This document shows, piece after piece, positions 1 through 8,888 of a stretch of 64,000 bases of DNA. Every line of letters starts with the position of its first letter. Position 1 is the stretch's first letter. The stretch comes from an uncultured Prevotellaceae bacterium (GTDB lineage Bacteria > Bacteroidota > Bacteroidia > Bacteroidales > Muribaculaceae), in NCBI GenBank assembly GCA_900317835.1, contig ONIL01000014.1, positions 62,001-126,000 of the forward strand, given 5' to 3'. The translations under genes and the position numbers were made by a program. Below the pieces are notes generated by a model. It ran no database searches and had not been told where the DNA came from. It saw only the letters and a list, made by a program, of their open reading frames with translations.

Positions 1-1
1 G

Positions 2-856
2 GCCATGCCTGGCCGTGAGTCGGTTGTTGCCGAGGGCGATGAAAAAGGATTGTCATTGACCGAGTTGGTAAAACGATATGGGGACCAATTGGTGGGTAAA
101 GACGTCTATCGACGCTATGGCGACCGTTTTCCCTTGCTTGTCAAACTGATTGATGCAAAGCGTGATCTCTCGATCCAGGTGCATCCTGGCGATGAACTGG
201 CATCCCGTCGTCACGGCTGTACTGGCAAGAATGAGATGTGGTACATCCTGCAGGCCGAAGATGGAGCGTTGATCCGCACGGGCTTTAACCGCAAGATGTC
301 AGGCGAGGAATTGGACCGTCGCCTGGCCGATGGTTCCTTGCTCGACGTTGTCAATTGCACGGCATCGCAACCAGGTGATACCTTCTATATCCCTGCAGGT
401 CAAATCCATGCCATCGGTGCAGGAAATCTGTTGATTGAGATCCAGCAGTCGAGTGACATCACCTATCGTGTGTGGGACTACGACCGCCGCGACTCCGATG
501 GCAACCTGCGCCAACTGCATGTGCAGGAAGCGCACGAGGCGCTCGACTACAATGCCCGTGATGGCCAGGTGCATGATATGCCCCATGTGGGAAACGGTCT
601 CACTCGGCTAGTGCAGAGTGATGAGTTTGTGGTGTATCATCTTGATGTCAATGGCTATAATAGGCAGGAGTTTGCCGGAGAACACTCTTTTGTTGCTCTG
701 GTTTGTGTTGAGGGAAAAACCAACATCACTGTTGATGGAATGCCTCAAGTCATTATTTCTCAGGGAGAAACGGCTCTTGTTCCTGCAATAGCCGATAGGG
801 TAGAGTTCAATGGATCTGCCCGACTTCTAATGACGATTGTCCCAAATAAAAACTAA
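2..856 (+). CDS. manA: Mannose-6-phosphate isomerase, class I (5' end outside window)
   Basis: Interconverts mannose 6-phosphate and fructose 6-phosphate in the cytoplasm, feeding GDP-mannose and fucose synthesis or mannose catabolism. The visible 284 codons carry the cupin zinc-site motifs of type I isomerases: IQVHPGDELA, GKNEMWY (the glutamate ligand) and FYIPAGQIHAIGAG (the later histidine ligand), then EIQQSSDITYRVWDYDR. Bacteroides homologues are about 320 residues and begin roughly 40 residues before the first ATG seen here (position 5). The frame is open to the window edge, so that ATG is internal and the true start lies upstream. The stop is 13 bases before the mltG start, so the two are probably co-transcribed. 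Confidence 0.93.
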   Translation, partial: AMPGRESVVAEGDEKGLSLTELVKRYGDQLVGKDVYRRYGDRFPLLVKLIDAKRDLSIQVHPGDELASRRHGCTGKNEMWYILQAEDGALIRTGFNRKMSGEELDRRLADGSLLDVVNCTASQPGDTFYIPAGQIHAIGAGNLLIEIQQSSDITYRVWDYDRRDSDGNLRQLHVQEAHEALDYNARDGQVHDMPHVGNGLTRLVQSDEFVVYHLDVNGYNRQEFAGEHSFVALVCVEGKTNITVDGMPQVIISQGETALVPAIADRVEFNGSARLLMTIVPNKN

Positions 857-869
857 AGACTTAAGTAAT

Positions 870-1883
870 ATGAACAAGAAAAAATGGATTATCGGTGCTA
901 TTGTCGCACTTGTGGTAATATTGGCGGCATGTTTTGCCCTGCCTTATCTGTTATCGGGCGCGCCTGCCGATGGGCTTATCAAGATGCGTAAAGGGAGCAC
1001 CATTGAATCGATACAGGATAGCGTCCAGGCCAATGTCGAGGTGAACTACGGTAAGCGTGTAGGTGCGATGTTGCGTCTCATGCATGCCAAGGTTGAGAAC
1101 CGTGAGGGCGCATTCCTTATCCCTAAGGGTATGTCACCCTTCACAGCCGCCCGTTTCATCAAGAACGGTGCCCAAAGTGGTGTGCGCTTCACATTTAACA
1201 ATGTGCGCACGCTAGAAGAGTGGACCGAGCGCTGGGGCGAAACCTTCATGGCTGGACCGGACGATATGCGCAAAGCATTGAAAGACAGTGCCGTGTGTGC
1301 CAAGTATGGCAAGACCCCTCAGACCATCGCCTGCCTGTTGATGCCCGATACTTATGAGTTCTACTGGAACATCTCGCCCGAGAAGATGCTTGACCGCATG
1401 CATGACTACTACAATGAGTTCTGGACCAGCGAACGCAAGGCCAAAGCTGAGCGTTTGGGCCTCTCCCCTGACCAGGTGGCGACAATCGCTTCGATTGTCG
1501 AGGAGGAGACCAGTAAGGCCGATGAACGCGGCAAGGTGGCCCGTTTGTACCTCAACCGTTACCAGCAGGGTATGAGGCTCCAAGCCGACCCGACGGTGAA
1601 ATTCGCCATTGGAGATTTCTCGATCAAGCGCATCACGGTGCCCATGACCCAAATCAATTCGCCCTACAATACTTACCGTGTTGACGGTTTGCCCCCTGGT
1701 CCTATCCGTTTGCCCGAGAAATCGACCATCGACGCTGTGCTCGATGCCCCTCAGCACGACTATCTCTACATGTGCGCTCGTGCTGACTTCAGCGGTTATC
1801 ACGATTTCACTCGTGACTATGCTTCACACCTCGACAATGCCCACCGTTACCAGGCGGCGCTCAATTCCCGTGGTATCAAGTAG
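870..1883 (+). CDS. mltG: Endolytic murein transglycosylase MltG (YceG-like)
   Basis: Inner-membrane lytic transglycosylase that cleaves nascent peptidoglycan strands and helps set glycan length. An N-terminal Lys-rich stretch is followed by one membrane span (about residues 6-26). The YceG domain holds the catalytic glutamate motif ASIVEEETS and the conserved LQADPTVKFAIG and SPYNTYRVDGLPPGPI stretches. Length 337 aa is normal. An upstream in-frame ATG at 837 overlaps manA and would put a charged stretch before the signal anchor; the ATG at 870, directly before Lys-Lys-Lys and the membrane span, is the better start. It lies just behind manA and ahead of a DUF2007 gene. Confidence 0.93.
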   Translation: MNKKKWIIGAIVALVVILAACFALPYLLSGAPADGLIKMRKGSTIESIQDSVQANVEVNYGKRVGAMLRLMHAKVENREGAFLIPKGMSPFTAARFIKNGAQSGVRFTFNNVRTLEEWTERWGETFMAGPDDMRKALKDSAVCAKYGKTPQTIACLLMPDTYEFYWNISPEKMLDRMHDYYNEFWTSERKAKAERLGLSPDQVATIASIVEEETSKADERGKVARLYLNRYQQGMRLQADPTVKFAIGDFSIKRITVPMTQINSPYNTYRVDGLPPGPIRLPEKSTIDAVLDAPQHDYLYMCARADFSGYHDFTRDYASHLDNAHRYQAALNSRGIK

Positions 1884-1921
1884 AAGCCGACATTCATAAT
1901 AACTGAAGATCTTAAGAAAAA

Positions 1922-2335
1922 ATGGAAAACGAAGATAATTTGGTCATTTTTGACAAGTACAGCAACGCTGTTGACGCTAACATCGTCAAGGGTGCGCTCG
2001 AAGCCAGTGGCATTCCCGCAGGTGTCATTTCCGATAGCACGGCCAACGCGGTGTGGATGGCTCCCGTTCCGGTCGTTGTCTTTAGACGCGACCTGGAAGC
2101 TGCTATCAAGGCGCTCTATGACAGCGATCTGAAGTATGAGGATTTTCAGGACGAGATGGATAACTTTGCCTTCGAGAACATGCGGGAGTGCAATCGGATC
2201 TTCTGTGAATTGGCATTGAGAATCCATCCCGAATTGGCTGGAAGTGAGTTTCGTGACCTGTATGCCCAGGCTCGTCTTGCTTTAGAGGCCGGTGACATCA
2301 AGACGCTCAATCAGATACAGTCGTCTTTGGGTTGA
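1922..2335 (+). CDS. DUF2007 domain protein
   Basis: A 137-residue soluble protein. Residues 7-70 match the DUF2007 pattern (putative signal-transducing protein family): a beta-alpha-beta fold with VDANIVKGALEASGIPAGV and a following VPVVVFRRDLEAAIKAL. The remainder is a helical acidic tail, NFAFENMRECNRIFCELALRI. The DUF2007 fold resembles a PII/ACT-like small domain, but no biochemical role is established. It sits 38 bases behind mltG and 44 bases before a membrane protein gene, so it may be the last gene of the manA-mltG unit. No signal peptide or membrane span is visible. Confidence 0.8.
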   Translation: MENEDNLVIFDKYSNAVDANIVKGALEASGIPAGVISDSTANAVWMAPVPVVVFRRDLEAAIKALYDSDLKYEDFQDEMDNFAFENMRECNRIFCELALRIHPELAGSEFRDLYAQARLALEAGDIKTLNQIQSSLG

Positions 2336-2379
2336 GAACAATCGTGGTGGAGCAACGTTAATCACCCAGACTATCGAGT

Positions 2380-3642
2380 ATGAAAAGAATACTACCCTTA
2401 ATACTCCTTGTTTACGTCGTTCTGCTTGCCTTGTTCACGACGATGGTGATAGTCGTGCACATGATACCACGCAGTGCTATCGAGGCCCAGTTCAAGAGCT
2501 CCGTCAAGATTTTCATTGAAGAAGGCGATTACCCGATCAAGGGTTCACTCGATGGCCGTGTGATGCTTGATAACTATACCGACTGTTACATGCACAATCT
2601 CGCCTATTGTGCCGATGCATCTCATCCTGTTGATGCTGCCATGCGCAACTTTCGTTACCGTGACAATGAGGTCATGACGGTATCGATGAGCCATCTTGCC
2701 AGTGGCGACTTGATTAATGAACCGTTTGAGTATGGCAAGTACTGGCATGGCTATCTGGTCTTTCTGCGGCCTCTGCTCACGGTTATGGACTACGGGAAAA
2801 TCAGGATATTGAATGGCATCGTGTTGTCGATACTGCTCATGGTTGTGCTGTTTCTCTTGACGCGTCGTCTGTCCTTTGGCATCGCCCTCTGCTTCATTGT
2901 GTCATTATTCATGGTTCACTCGGCTGTTGTTCCCTGGTCGCTGCAATACTCAACATGCTATCACATCACGCTGGTGAGCATGATCGCCTTTTTAGGATTC
3001 GACTGGTTGAGTGCCACGAGGCAGCGTTTAGTGATCAGTTTCTTCATTATCGGTGCGATTACGTCTTTCTTGGATTTCTTCACAACTCCGGTAATGACGT
3101 TGGGCCTGCCGCTTACGGTCTTGGTGCTCATGGATAGGAAACTTTGTCATTTGCGACTGTTGTTTGCCTTGTGTGTCGCATGGTTGATGGGTTATAGCCT
3201 GATGTGGGCCTCCAAATGGCTCATGGCTTATCTGCTGGCTGGCTATAATGCGTTGGAGGAAGCCACGCAGTCCATTATGCTGCAATCCGTTGGACAAGAG
3301 GAAAATCCAATCTGGTATTATTGGCGGGAACTGTTTGACACTTTCATGACCCGGTGGTCAATCTTTACTCCGCAAGGCCTGACCCGATGGGGACTTGTCG
3401 CCTTGCTAGCGATACCTGCACTGCTTGCGCCCAAACGCCGTCCAATGCTGAAGAGGTACTCGGTGCTGTTGTTTATTGCGATGTTGTCGCTGTTATGGTA
3501 CATCGTGGTAGCACGTCACTCCTACACGCATTTCATCATCTCCTCGCGCTCGTTGCTGGTGTTCTGGTTTTCTGGCCTTAGTTTCCTCTATAGTATTATT
3601 GACTTCAAAAAGTTGAAATCCCATGTCTTTAGAAAACAGTGA
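2380..3642 (+). CDS. Polytopic membrane protein, possible GT-C type glycosyltransferase
   Basis: A 420-residue integral membrane protein with an N-terminal signal anchor (residues 5-25). A roughly 110-residue loop follows, presumably extracytoplasmic, then about eight to ten hydrophobic spans. This layout, a first span, a large periplasmic loop and then many spans, is that of GT-C polyprenyl-phosphate-sugar transferases, but I see no diagnostic DxD motif at the expected place, so the assignment is structural guesswork. Its last 20 bases overlap the start of a GT2 glycosyltransferase, implying translational coupling and a shared pathway, probably modification of a surface glycan or lipid carrier. 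No specific family name can be supported. Confidence 0.7.
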   Translation: MKRILPLILLVYVVLLALFTTMVIVVHMIPRSAIEAQFKSSVKIFIEEGDYPIKGSLDGRVMLDNYTDCYMHNLAYCADASHPVDAAMRNFRYRDNEVMTVSMSHLASGDLINEPFEYGKYWHGYLVFLRPLLTVMDYGKIRILNGIVLSILLMVVLFLLTRRLSFGIALCFIVSLFMVHSAVVPWSLQYSTCYHITLVSMIAFLGFDWLSATRQRLVISFFIIGAITSFLDFFTTPVMTLGLPLTVLVLMDRKLCHLRLLFALCVAWLMGYSLMWASKWLMAYLLAGYNALEEATQSIMLQSVGQEENPIWYYWRELFDTFMTRWSIFTPQGLTRWGLVALLAIPALLAPKRRPMLKRYSVLLFIAMLSLLWYIVVARHSYTHFIISSRSLLVFWFSGLSFLYSIIDFKKLKSHVFRKQ

Positions 3643-4558
3643 ACAAGATGCTCGTGTTGTGGTGCTGATTCCGTGCTTCAACGAGGCCATCACGATTGCC
3701 AAGGTCGTGACTGACGTTCGGCGTGTGTTGCCCTCGGCACAGGTCATTGTCTGTGACAACAACTCGACCGACAATACTGCCCAAATTGCCAGTGATGCCG
3801 GCGCTCGGGTTGTGAACGAGCCGCGGCAGGGCAAAGGCAATGTCTTGCGTAGCCTGTTCCGCAATGTTGATGCCGACTGCTATATCATCATTGACGGCGA
3901 TGACACTTATCCCGTTGACCCACTGCCACAGATGGCCGATATGGTCCTGAATGGTGGGGTAGACATGGTTATTGGCGACAGGATTTCTTCATCCTATCTC
4001 AAGGTCAACCAGCGCCGCTACCACAACTCGGGCAACCTGTTGGTGCGCTTTCTCATCAACAAAATGTTCAAGAGTTCTGTCCCCGACATTTTATCGGGCA
4101 TGCGTGCCTTTAGTCCTTTATTTGTGAAGAATTTCCCAATTTTATCCAAAGGCTTTGAAATTGAGACCGAAATGACGATTTATGCCCTGGACAACAACTT
4201 TGTGGTGCACTCGATACCCGTTGCCTATAACAATCGCCCTGAGGGCAGCACTTCCAAGCTCAATACCTATAGTGATGGCCTTAAAGTGATCAAAACCGCT
4301 TTTTCACTGTTCGTTCATTTCAAGCCGTTGCTGTTTTTCTCGATTTTGGCAGGCATTCTGTTCTTGGCTGGAACGATAGGCATGATACCTGTGTTTGTGG
4401 AGTATTTCTCCACAGGCCTTGTGCCGCGTTTCCCAACGCTGATCGTTTGCGGTTTTGTCATCCTTCTGTCCCTGCTTCTGCTGGTGTGCGGCTTGATACT
4501 TGAGGTTGCCAACACTCGCCACAAGCAACTGGTGGAAATTCTGATGAACAAGAAATAA
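3623..4558 (+). CDS. Family 2 glycosyltransferase with C-terminal membrane anchor
   Basis: A 311-residue GT-A fold transferase resembling polyprenyl-phosphate sugar synthases (dolichyl-phosphate mannose/glucose type). Residues 12-20 (VVLIPCFNE) begin the nucleotide-binding domain; VIVCDNNSTDNT and IIIDGDDTYP give the nucleotide and metal contacts (DGDD in the usual DxD position). Two membrane spans lie near residues 235-260 and 270-295, as in GtrB/ArnC-type enzymes. It overlaps the preceding membrane protein by 20 bases. The likely scheme is that this enzyme loads a sugar on undecaprenyl phosphate and the partner transfers or flips it. The sugar and acceptor cannot be read from sequence. Confidence 0.85.
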   Translation: MSLENSEQDARVVVLIPCFNEAITIAKVVTDVRRVLPSAQVIVCDNNSTDNTAQIASDAGARVVNEPRQGKGNVLRSLFRNVDADCYIIIDGDDTYPVDPLPQMADMVLNGGVDMVIGDRISSSYLKVNQRRYHNSGNLLVRFLINKMFKSSVPDILSGMRAFSPLFVKNFPILSKGFEIETEMTIYALDNNFVVHSIPVAYNNRPEGSTSKLNTYSDGLKVIKTAFSLFVHFKPLLFFSILAGILFLAGTIGMIPVFVEYFSTGLVPRFPTLIVCGFVILLSLLLLVCGLILEVANTRHKQLVEILMNKK

Positions 4559-4641
4559 GGCGCATGCCACGTCGCTGACAATGAGTGTTAAATTTATCGT
4601 GGCTTATACGATTGAGTGCTGTTTTCTCGTTATTAAGGTAT

Positions 4642-4649
4642 TACTTTTG
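4642..4649 (+). promoter_or_regulatory. Bacteroidota -7 element upstream of porQ
   Basis: TACTTTTG fits the TAnnTTTG -7 consensus of the Bacteroidota primary sigma factor and lies 20 bases before the porQ ATG. No good TTTG is present at the usual 19-22 base distance, only T-rich sequence nearer. Confidence 0.45.
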
Positions 4650-4669
4650 GAGATAAGAAACTTGACGAT

Positions 4670-5701
4670 ATGACATCCTATTTGCGTCACTTCATATTGC
4701 TGGCTGCGTTTCTCGTGGCTTTTCAACTCGTGGCCGATGACGGGCCTAAGACCACGGCCTATAATTTCTTGAGTGTGCCGTCATCCAGTCATGTATATGC
4801 GCTGGGTGGTCACAACCTCACGGTGATCGATGATGATATTAATCTGGTCGAGCAGAATCCATCGTTGCTTGGTCCCGAGTTTGACCATCAGGTCGGCATC
4901 AATTACATGCGTTATATCGGTGACACCAACTTTGCCGGAGTGCGTTATGGCCAGGGCGTGAGCGAGCATGGCGCGTTTGCTGTGGGTGTCCAGTACTTTG
5001 GCTATGGCAACATCCAGGGAGCCGCCATCGACGGTACCAAGACAGGGACCTTCAGTGCCAGTGATATGGCCTTCAATGTGACCTATAGCCATGACATATC
5101 CGAGAAATTCCGTGGTGGTATCACCGTCAAGTACTTGTATTCCAAGTATGAGGATTACAGTGCTGGCGCAGTGGCAGCCGACCTTGGCGTGAATTACTAT
5201 GACCCTGACCATGAGTTCACTGCATCGCTTGTGGCTAAGAATTTGGGTGGCCAGGTCAAGAAATTCAATGAGTTCAAAGATAATCTGCCGTGGGATATCC
5301 AGGTGGGTATGAGCAAGATGATTTCGGCCATGCCCGTGCGCCTGCATCTCACCGCCTATGAACTCACCCGCTGGAAATCACCCTATTATAAGATCAGTGA
5401 TGTCAATAACCCCAACAGCGAGTTGATTGAGAAGGACTCCTTCGGCAGCAACTTGCTGCGCCATCTCGTGTTCGGTATTGATATCCTGCCTTCTGATAAT
5501 ATCTATCTGGCAGTAGGTTATAACTATCGCACACGCACTGACATGGCCACCTACAAGCGCGACTTCTTGTCGGGCTTTTCGCTGGGCGGAGGCTTGAAGG
5601 TGAGGGCTTTCGGCTTTGGTGCTGCCTTTGCGCGTCCTCACACAGGTGCAACCACTTTCATGTTCAACGTCACCACCAGCATCGGTGAACTCATGAGGTG
5701 A
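4670..5701 (+). CDS. porQ: Type IX secretion system protein PorQ
   Basis: A 343-residue outer-membrane protein of the PorQ family, a component of the type IX secretion machinery with PorU, PorV and PorZ in the attachment complex. The signal peptide covers about residues 1-22. Mature features include the N-terminal YNFLSVPSSSHVYALGG, VEQNPSLLGPEFDHQVGINY and alternating beta-strand segments (for example FAVGVQYFGYGNIQGA, FAGVRYGQG) as expected of a beta-barrel. It stands alone between the glycosyltransferase pair and a secreted protein. Its presence agrees with two secreted proteins elsewhere in the window (15027 and 25896) that carry type IX-like C-terminal tails. Confidence 0.88.
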   Translation: MTSYLRHFILLAAFLVAFQLVADDGPKTTAYNFLSVPSSSHVYALGGHNLTVIDDDINLVEQNPSLLGPEFDHQVGINYMRYIGDTNFAGVRYGQGVSEHGAFAVGVQYFGYGNIQGAAIDGTKTGTFSASDMAFNVTYSHDISEKFRGGITVKYLYSKYEDYSAGAVAADLGVNYYDPDHEFTASLVAKNLGGQVKKFNEFKDNLPWDIQVGMSKMISAMPVRLHLTAYELTRWKSPYYKISDVNNPNSELIEKDSFGSNLLRHLVFGIDILPSDNIYLAVGYNYRTRTDMATYKRDFLSGFSLGGGLKVRAFGFGAAFARPHTGATTFMFNVTTSIGELMR

Positions 5702-5810
5702 TGATTGCATGCATAGTGCGTGCATTGACAGTGAGCGACTATGTGTGTTGGTCATAGCCGCTTTTATAATAGGATATAATAGGATTATTGAGTAATAAAT
5801 GATATTCAAG

Positions 5811-6911
5811 ATGAAAAAGTTTTTTGTAGTGCTCATGTGCATGCTGTCGGTGACTATAGCTGCACAAGCCCAGCGCATTCAGGTGGTGGATACCGATGGC
5901 CTGCCCATCGCCGCTGTGTGCGTGACCAACGAGAAGGGCGCCCTGGTGGGATCAACCGATAACGAAGGCTGGCTGGCTGACGCCAAGGGCTTGAACCACC
6001 TCTTCTTGTCGCACGTGGCCTTCAAGGCCAAAGAGGTCAAGATGGACACCGTCCCCAGCCTGTGTGTGGTGATGCAGGACCAGAATTTTGAGTTGGGCGA
6101 ACTCGAGGTCAAGCCCAAGGAACTGCTCTATGTCCAGACCTATTTCCGCTGCATCTACGTCTGCGACGATGGCCCGTTATACTTCCGTGGCGGCGTGGTA
6201 GACAACACCTATGAGATTGCCAAGCAGAAGATTAACGCCAAGACGCGCAGCGTGTCTCGAGGCATGAATGGTTTAATGCGCTTCCTCCTCAGCACGCTGG
6301 CCGGCCATTACATCGACAAGTGGGCACGCATCGACACGCTCAACTACTACAAGCGCATCAACAAGTATGCCAACGAGGGCGCACTCACCATCACCGAGGA
6401 GCCTTCGGGCCGCCGTGTGGTGAGCGACACCATCTCGGTCCTGGGCTACATCGATGACGATATGGCGGCGGGCAACCGCACTACCAGCTTTGACCTGTGG
6501 GCCTTTGAAGACCACGTCGAGGCGACAGAGGCTGCCGCTAAGGCTGCCAAGACCGGCAAACAGCCCAAAAAGAAAAAGAAGAAAGATAACGACAATCACG
6601 GCTATTTTGAGTTATACAACATTGACGAGAACGGGAAATCACGCATCGATGACCTGGTGATGAAGCAGATTCTGGTGGAGGGCCATTTCGACAGGACCGA
6701 CCAGGATTACATCATCTTGCTGGAAACCTACACCATCGGGCGTGACTACATCGACAAGAAGGAGTTCAAGCAGACGCGCAAGGAAAATGAGGTGGAGATG
6801 GACATCAACGAGCTGCGCCGCCTGGAGCAGAACCACCACATCCCTCCCTTGGCGCCTAACCTCAAGGACGCCGTCGATGAACTCTTCAAGAAGGACCTGG
6901 ACAAAGAATAA
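5811..6911 (+). CDS. Secreted protein with carboxypeptidase-regulatory-like domain
   Basis: A 366-residue exported protein. The signal peptide spans about residues 1-20 (cleavage after AQA). Residues 22-95 form a CarboxypepD_reg-like beta-sandwich (IQVVDTDGLPIAAVCV, GSTDNEGWL, LSHVAFKAKEV). The rest is a long region of unknown family with one Lys-rich patch (KKKKKK near residue 255) followed by acidic sequence. An ATG at 5799 is in frame but weaker; the ATG at 5811 precedes a standard Lys-rich signal peptide. Similar proteins in Bacteroidales are usually annotated hypothetical. No TonB plug or receptor domain follows, so it is not a truncated SusC. Confidence 0.72.
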   Translation: MKKFFVVLMCMLSVTIAAQAQRIQVVDTDGLPIAAVCVTNEKGALVGSTDNEGWLADAKGLNHLFLSHVAFKAKEVKMDTVPSLCVVMQDQNFELGELEVKPKELLYVQTYFRCIYVCDDGPLYFRGGVVDNTYEIAKQKINAKTRSVSRGMNGLMRFLLSTLAGHYIDKWARIDTLNYYKRINKYANEGALTITEEPSGRRVVSDTISVLGYIDDDMAAGNRTTSFDLWAFEDHVEATEAAAKAAKTGKQPKKKKKKDNDNHGYFELYNIDENGKSRIDDLVMKQILVEGHFDRTDQDYIILLETYTIGRDYIDKKEFKQTRKENEVEMDINELRRLEQNHHIPPLAPNLKDAVDELFKKDLDKE

Positions 6912-7089
6912 AATATCGATATAGTAGTTGACCCATTGGTAGTATTAACCGCCCTGCTGGCGGGAAATTGAACAAATTATAATTTTATAATTAATTTTCT
7001 TTTGATTTCCCGTGTGAAGCACGGTTATGGTTGCAACATTCAGTCACTGGGCCAATAGCCATATATTGCAAAAAAAGGAATACGCTACT

Positions 7090-7223
7090 ATGGACTCAAT
7101 AATGACGTTCCTGAAAGAAAACTACGACTTGCTCAGCCTGGCCGTCGGCCTGATTGGTGTGCTGGTCGCCACGCTCGCCTCTACCTCGAGGTGAAAAAGA
7201 AGAAGCGTAACAAGAAGAAATGA
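7090..7223 (+). pseudogene. Small one-span membrane protein, apparently frameshifted
   Basis: Reading from the ATG at 7090 gives 34 residues: a short amphipathic start (MDSIMTFLKENYDLLS), then a hydrophobic span (LAVGLIGVLVATLA), then STSR and a stop at 7192-7194. In another frame, from 7179, the same DNA gives LYLEVKKKKRNKKK and a stop at 7221-7223, exactly the basic cytoplasmic tail expected after such a span. Joining the two needs a -1 (or +2) shift near 7170-7180. A single lost base, in the genome or as a sequencing error, would explain it. No slippery heptamer is visible, so programmed frameshifting is not favoured. Function unknown. Confidence 0.5.
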
Positions 7224-7286
7224 CGTGATGGAAAACATATTTTTTTGTGCTTTTGCCCATCACTTATTAATATCAAACGATAGAAT

Positions 7287-7712
7287 ATGAGACGTTTTTT
7301 ACGATCATTGATCCTCTTGACGATTGCCTTACTGACGGCCACATCCTGTGGTGATGAGCCCGACGGGAAGTGGGACAAGATGAAATGGACCAACGTCAAC
7401 AACCTGATGCAAGAGCAGGGCAGTTATCTCATCCCTGAAGCGGGTGGAACCTTCAGGTTCCAGTGCCGAAACTACGGCCACATATGGATTGCTTCGTACA
7501 CTATCAACGGCGTGTCCTTTCCGATCAACGGCGAGAGCTTGCCTGAAATGGACGACGTGTGGTTTACTGTCATCATCAAGGACAACATCATGACCATTGT
7601 CGCTGAACCGTTACCCGAATCGGTTGAGTCGAGATACTTCAGCCTGGAGCTGACCGCAGGGGATATTTTCGACACATTTGTCTTCAAGCAGCAGCGGGGA
7701 AATCACCTGTGA
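7287..7712 (+). CDS. Lipoprotein with BACON-like beta-sandwich
   Basis: A 141-residue predicted lipoprotein: a basic, hydrophobic N-terminus ending in TATSCGD (lipidated Cys near residue 21). The remainder alternates strands: YLIPEAGGTFRFQCRNYGHIW, VWFTVIIKDNIMTIVAE and YFSLELTAGDIFDTFVFKQQ. An IPxxGGTFxF opening and a closing FKQQ are reminiscent of BACON domains, which end in a Q-rich strand, although the match is loose. It precedes another anchored protein (7770) by 57 bases and may share its transcript. Function unknown. Confidence 0.65.
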   Translation: MRRFLRSLILLTIALLTATSCGDEPDGKWDKMKWTNVNNLMQEQGSYLIPEAGGTFRFQCRNYGHIWIASYTINGVSFPINGESLPEMDDVWFTVIIKDNIMTIVAEPLPESVESRYFSLELTAGDIFDTFVFKQQRGNHL

Positions 7713-7769
7713 GCACCGCCTTTGAGCCCGCGCTATCGAATGATTATAACCAAGTAAATCAACAACACG

Positions 7770-8552
7770 ATGAACGTTAAATTACATACGCCCAAGACCT
7801 TGAAGGCTGGCAGTGGCCTGTCATCGGCCAAGCAGTTCCTTCTCTCAATTGTAGCCACCAGCATATCGATTGCGCTCACCTTTGGAACAGCGGCCTTTCT
7901 TGACCACCAGAAGAAAGAATCGTCCAAGAAGGAAATGGTGATGATGATCATCAACGACTTTGACCAGTCCATAGAACTGTTGCAGAGGGCCGACACGGCG
8001 TTGCGTAAGGCCAGCGCCCTTGAGCAGGAACTGGCAGTCCATCCCGAACTCTACGGCAGCCGGAGCAGTGGGGTTATTGACGTTACATCGTTCATACTCA
8101 GTGAGTTGGATTTTTCTGAAACAGCCGAGAAGATTTTTACGACGAGCATCGAGACGTTCAATACCATTGGCGACGTCAACTTCATCAATGAGGTGTCCTC
8201 GTTCTACATTATCCGCCGCAAATACAAGGACTTAGTACAGCAATGGATTAAGGACGATATCGAGGGGAAAGCAATCTTTTCATCGGTACAATCACTGTTC
8301 AATGTCAATTTCCCCGAATATGTTTTCCTGAATTGGTCTTTCCTGCAAGAGATGAAGGACACCCGCGACAGGTGCGTGTCGATGATGGACGTGAGCGAAA
8401 AGGACCTGGTGGAATTCAGCCGGCAGCATACGGCTAAACAAATCAATCCTGAGAGGAAAGCCCTCATGCAGAAGATGCAGGACGAAATGATTAAAGGCCA
8501 AATGCTGATTATGGAGGCCCAGCAGAAACTCAACGACAGGGCTAATCCATAA
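7770..8552 (+). CDS. Single-span membrane protein of unknown function
   Basis: A 260-residue protein with a short cytoplasmic N-terminus (about 20 residues), one hydrophobic span near residues 23-45 (FLLSIVATSISIALTFGTAAF) and a long, mostly helical extracytoplasmic part beginning LDHQKKESSKKEMV. The body resembles the helical repeat layout of small anchored proteins found in many Bacteroidetes next to lipoproteins, but I cannot name a family. No catalytic motif is visible. Two hairpins lie 80-135 bases after its stop and may end its transcript. Confidence 0.6.
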   Translation: MNVKLHTPKTLKAGSGLSSAKQFLLSIVATSISIALTFGTAAFLDHQKKESSKKEMVMMIINDFDQSIELLQRADTALRKASALEQELAVHPELYGSRSSGVIDVTSFILSELDFSETAEKIFTTSIETFNTIGDVNFINEVSSFYIIRRKYKDLVQQWIKDDIEGKAIFSSVQSLFNVNFPEYVFLNWSFLQEMKDTRDRCVSMMDVSEKDLVEFSRQHTAKQINPERKALMQKMQDEMIKGQMLIMEAQQKLNDRANP

Positions 8553-8772
8553 TAATTTAAAGCGAGAATAGAAAAAAGATACTGTAGTTGATATAGGTCT
8601 AATGATTGGGAATAGTTGGTGATAAAACAGTTCCATCTCTTCGATGGAATACGCGGTTGAGTTAGCCTTGCGGCAAATCAACCGCGTTATTCATTTATCT
8701 GAAAAAGGGAGTGTGCGAGCAGCAAGGCGACAAGCGTCACTCGCTGCGCTCGTGCATCTTGTGCGCTTCCAT

Positions 8773-8888
8773 GGGGCCGCTGTCTTTGAACAACCGATTT
8801 TATAGCCCATCGCCAAGCTTGCTTGAGCGGTGGACTATAAAAAACAACCGACCGCAACAGCGGTCGGTTGTTCTAAGGCGGAGAGGAC
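8773..8888 (-). repeat. Copy A of tRNA-Ser 3'-flank repeat (left boundary)
   Basis: This stretch matches 12624-12760 in order and orientation: GAACAACCGATT, an imperfect palindrome with TATAGCCC and GGACTATA ends, a terminator-like hairpin, then CTAAGGCGGAGAGGAC (8873-8888). That last block is the 3' end of the tRNA-Ser gene read on the minus strand (acceptor arm and part of the T arm) plus 4 flanking bases. The rest of the tRNA is absent here. It is a candidate attachment-site half or a duplication scar. Confidence 0.75.
8843..8872 (-). terminator. Perfect 13-bp hairpin, minus-strand terminator
   Basis: AACAACCGACCGC and GCGGTCGGTTGTT form 13 perfect pairs around a 4-base loop. On the minus strand the stem is followed by six T residues, as in an intrinsic terminator. 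It is the counterpart of the terminator behind the intact tRNA-Ser at 12715-12744 but here has no intact gene to end. Confidence 0.75.
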
